Source: Deltaproteobacteria bacterium
Lineage (GTDB): Bacteria; Myxococcota_A; Polyangia; Haliangiales; Haliangiaceae
Assembly: GCA_013813945.1 (NCBI GenBank)
Contig: JACCQV010000478.1
Span: 1 to 7,699 of the forward strand
Reading direction: 5' to 3'
DNA: 7,699 nt
Part shown: positions 6,145 to 7,699 of the stretch, piece after piece
How the letters are laid out: every line of letters begins with the position of its first letter
Position numbering within the stretch: position 1 is the first letter of the stretch
The notes under the pieces: model-generated
The model's database searches: none
Told to the model about the DNA's origin: nothing
What the model saw: only the letters and a program-made list of their open reading frames with translations
Position numbers and translations under genes: made by a program

Positions 6145-7266
6145 CTAGTCACCGAGCGCGCTGTCGAGCTTGGCGAGAACGCGGCGATCTGCCGGGTCCC
6201 CCACATCGTACCCCGCGCGGAGGGCGGTGAGCTCCGCCTTCGTCGCCCCGAGGCCGACCAGAGACTCGATCGCGGCCGTCCGGGCCATCCAGCTCGTCGC
6301 TTTGTCCACGATCACCGAGGCGATCACGCGCTTGACTTCTGCCGCATCAAACCAGGGCGCGCGCTGCTTCCAGGCGGCGAGCTTGTCGAGATCGGCGTCG
6401 TGCGAGAAGTAGCAGAACGTGCTCATCACGCTCCACGGTGGAGATTGCTCGCTCCGTGGTTGCATCGCGAGCCGCTCGAGGAAGAGGCGGTACGCCGGCT
6501 CGCTCGCGGTGTCGAAGACCGGGTGATTGTGGAACATCGCGACCAGCCCCTCCATGCACGAGGCATACAGCTCGGGATCCGCGGCCGTGGCGGTGTGCTG
6601 CGCATACATGGCAACGAGCATCGGGTCGCCGAGCTTGCCACCGAGCGCGCACGCCGCGCGGCGAACACTCGGATCGGGATCGCGCTCGACGATCGCGATG
6701 ATCTTCGCGGCGGCGCCGGGCATCCCACGGTTGGCCACCGAGGTGATCGCGTCGAGCGAATCGCGACGAACCGCAGCGGTCGGGTGATCGGCGGACTCGA
6801 GCAGGAAATGTGCGACCGGTGCGAGCCGAGCGCAGTCATCGGCGAGCAGGTGAATGAACGCCTGGCGCACGGCAGGCACGTGTTCGCGGCGTGCGCGCGC
6901 GACGATCGCGCTGCGGCTCGCGATGTCAGCGCCCATCAGCTTCGCGGCCTCGATGCGGACAGCCGGCGCGCCATTGGTCAGGAGACGTGTCCCGAGCGCG
7001 AGGCTGAGCTCCTTCGAGCCTCCGGGCACCGCGAGCTCCTGGCGCAGCGCGCGAAGTGCGAAGCAGGTGTCGACAATTTCGTAGCCCTCGAGCTGGCAAC
7101 TCGCGAGATCGAGCACGCGGCGCTCGAGCGTACCCGGCGGGGCCTCGCTCGACGGCGTGCTCATGCGCGCCTCGACGACCTTGCGACCCGCGACCTGCTG
7201 ATCGAAGTCCTTCGCGCACGCGCTGACCGCGAGCAACCCACACACCAGACCGAGCTTGTTCACCAT
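6145..7266 (-). CDS. HEAT-repeat lipoprotein
   Basis: This 373-residue protein begins with a lipoprotein signal peptide, MVNKLGLVCGLLAVSAC, with lipobox VSAC and lipidated Cys17. After a polar linker (18-50), helical repeats with HEAT-like signatures cover about 95-240: AVRIEAAKLMGAD, VPAVRQAFIHLLAD, AVRRDSLDAITSVANRG, PDPSVRRAACALGGKLGDP, ELYASCMEGLVAMF. The rest is helical and richer in Trp, ending LAKLDSALGD. Cys57 and Cys68 could form a disulphide. HEAT repeats are protein-binding scaffolds, so this is probably an envelope-anchored interaction module, with no enzymatic motif. I chose ATG 7266 because it gives a clean signal peptide and follows GAGGTGGAG (7277 to 7269). A longer frame from 7314 would add 16 residues before the signal peptide and cross the likely promoter. 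The EAL gene follows 13 nt after the stop. A 415-codon frame on the opposite strand is an antisense shadow. Confidence 0.85.
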   Translation of the reverse strand: MVNKLGLVCGLLAVSACAKDFDQQVAGRKVVEARMSTPSSEAPPGTLERRVLDLASCQLEGYEIVDTCFALRALRQELAVPGGSKELSLALGTRLLTNGAPAVRIEAAKLMGADIASRSAIVARARREHVPAVRQAFIHLLADDCARLAPVAHFLLESADHPTAAVRRDSLDAITSVANRGMPGAAAKIIAIVERDPDPSVRRAACALGGKLGDPMLVAMYAQHTATAADPELYASCMEGLVAMFHNHPVFDTASEPAYRLFLERLAMQPRSEQSPPWSVMSTFCYFSHDADLDKLAAWKQRAPWFDAAEVKRVIASVIVDKATSWMARTAAIESLVGLGATKAELTALRAGYDVGDPADRRVLAKLDSALGD

Positions 7267-7289
7267 GTCTCCACCTCGCTGACCGAGCC

Positions 7290-7319
7290 TCAATAGCCGA
7301 GCCGCGGGCGGCAACTCAA
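7290..7319 (-). promoter_or_regulatory. Possible sigma-70-like promoter for the HEAT lipoprotein-EAL operon
   Basis: On the minus strand, TTGAGT (7319 to 7314) and TATTGA (7295 to 7290) are separated by 18 bp. The -35 matches TTGACA at four positions; the -10 match is weak. Initiation near 7283 would leave a short leader that contains the GAGGTGGAG ribosome binding site. Only the placement makes it attractive. Confidence 0.3.
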
Positions 7320-7337
7320 GGAAAATTACCCACTTTC

Positions 7338-7360
7338 CCGGACGTCTCAGGGCTGTCCGG
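7338..7360. repeat. Inverted repeat in the divergent intergenic region
   Basis: CCGGAC (7338-7343) and GTCCGG (7355-7360) form perfect 6-bp arms around 11 nt. The repeat lies in the 139-nt region between the two divergently transcribed lipoprotein genes, beside an AT-richer stretch (7320-7336). It could be an operator acting on both promoters, or a chance repeat. Confidence 0.3.
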
Positions 7361-7405
7361 AGATGTTGCTAGGCTTCGAGCCGCCATGCGCCTAGGGTCC
7401 GCCGC

Positions 7406-7699
7406 ATGAAGCGCCTCCTCGTGCTCGCCCCGATGTTCCTCGCCCTTTCCGCCGGTTGCGATGGGGATGGCTCGTCGCTGCCCACCGACAGCGCTCCGGG
7501 CATCGATGCGCGGATCATCGACGCGCCGGTGGTGGTCGACGGTCGCCCGATCGACGGGCCGCTGATCGACGGCCCGCTCACCGATGCCCCGATGATGACC
7601 GACGCCGCGGCCGGTTCGATCACCACCGCGTGCATGCACGCGTGCACCGCGATCGGGGTGTGCTTCATGGATAGCGACGCCGGCTGCGTGGGCGAGTGC
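7406..7699 (+). CDS. Small lipoprotein with Asp-Pro repeat linker and Cys-rich module (partial, cut by window end)
   Basis: The frame is open from ATG 7406 to the last base, giving 98 residues with no stop, so the 3' end lies outside the window. The N-terminus MKRLLVLAPMFLALSAGC is a lipoprotein signal with lipidated Cys18 followed by Asp19. Residues about 28-68 form a linker of loose pentapeptides (IDAPV, IDGPL, IDGPL, TDAPM) in an otherwise Asp/Pro/Gly tract. From 76 comes a Cys pattern C-x3-C-x5-C-x7-C-x3-C (C76, C80, C86, C94, C98), probably the start of a disulphide-rich surface domain. Such linkers tether surface domains in many myxobacterial lipoproteins. The ribosome binding site is weak (TAGGG, 8 nt away). 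It is divergent from the HEAT lipoprotein operon. Function unknown. Two minus-strand open frames over the same bases have no recognisable motifs and are discarded. Confidence 0.8.
   Translation, partial: MKRLLVLAPMFLALSAGCDGDGSSLPTDSAPGIDARIIDAPVVVDGRPIDGPLIDGPLTDAPMMTDAAAGSITTACMHACTAIGVCFMDSDAGCVGEC
7550..7594 (+). repeat. Three 15-bp tandem units encoding the (I/T)D(G/A)P(L/M) linker
   Basis: Three consecutive 15-bp units (7550-7564, 7565-7579, 7580-7594) encode IDGPL, IDGPL and TDAPM. The first two differ at two third-codon positions and the third has drifted. More divergent IDAP/VDGRP units lie just upstream, suggesting that the lipoprotein linker grows or shrinks in 5-residue steps. 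Confidence 0.7.

Noticed and set aside
6049..7296. 415-codon plus-strand open frame opposite the HEAT lipoprotein and the EAL start
   Set aside because: It is longer than the true gene but Arg/Glu/His-rich with no domain motifs, no signal sequence and no ribosome binding site. The minus strand shows a lipobox and HEAT-type helices. Long antisense frames are common in GC-rich DNA.
7386..7409. Seven-codon upstream frame (ATG 7386) whose TGA overlaps the lipoprotein ATG
   Set aside because: A coupled leader peptide is conceivable, but it has no ribosome binding site and such short frames are frequent by chance.

Overview
The window is GC-rich bacterial DNA (roughly two thirds G+C by eye), densely coding on both strands. 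It most resembles a Myxococcota / former Deltaproteobacteria genome, perhaps near the Kofleriaceae. The grounds are codon use strongly biased to G/C at third positions, several soluble signalling proteins side by side, and a lipoprotein with an Asp-Pro rich 'IDGP/IDAP' tract of a kind I associate with that group. The taxon is an inference from style, not a database match.

Layout from left to right. (1) Positions 5-1189 (+): an exported protein joining an uncharacterised N-terminal module to a C-terminal DUF4142 (ferritin-like) domain. (2) Positions 1350-4438 (+): a two-component cassette. It holds a NarL/FixJ-type response regulator, a PAS-HisKA-HATPase-REC hybrid kinase whose start overlaps the regulator's stop by 4 nt (GTGA), and after 138 nt a second soluble histidine kinase. 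(3) Positions 4414-5100 (-): an ECF-type sigma factor that converges on the second kinase gene and overlaps its 3' end by 25 nt. (4) Positions 5310-7266 (-): a probable two-gene operon of a HEAT-repeat lipoprotein followed 13 nt later by a stand-alone EAL-domain c-di-GMP phosphodiesterase. (5) Positions 7406-7699 (+): the start of a divergent small lipoprotein gene, cut by the window edge.

How the genes may work together. The most notable feature is the kinase pair. The hybrid kinase keeps its phosphoacceptor His and a complete receiver domain, but its ATP-binding domain lacks the G1 box (DxGxG) and most of the G2 glycines, so it looks unable to use ATP. The neighbouring kinase has a complete ATP-binding domain but no receiver. 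Both kinases also lack the Thr/Asn at H+4 needed for HisKA phosphatase activity. A plausible reading is a split phosphorelay, with the intact kinase feeding the degenerate hybrid, which exchanges phosphate with the DNA-binding regulator. This is an inference. The ECF sigma factor has no adjacent anti-sigma gene, and the EAL enzyme appears catalytically complete, so the window carries phosphorelay, sigma-factor and c-di-GMP regulators together with envelope proteins. I saw no RNA genes, insertion sequences, CRISPR arrays or origins.
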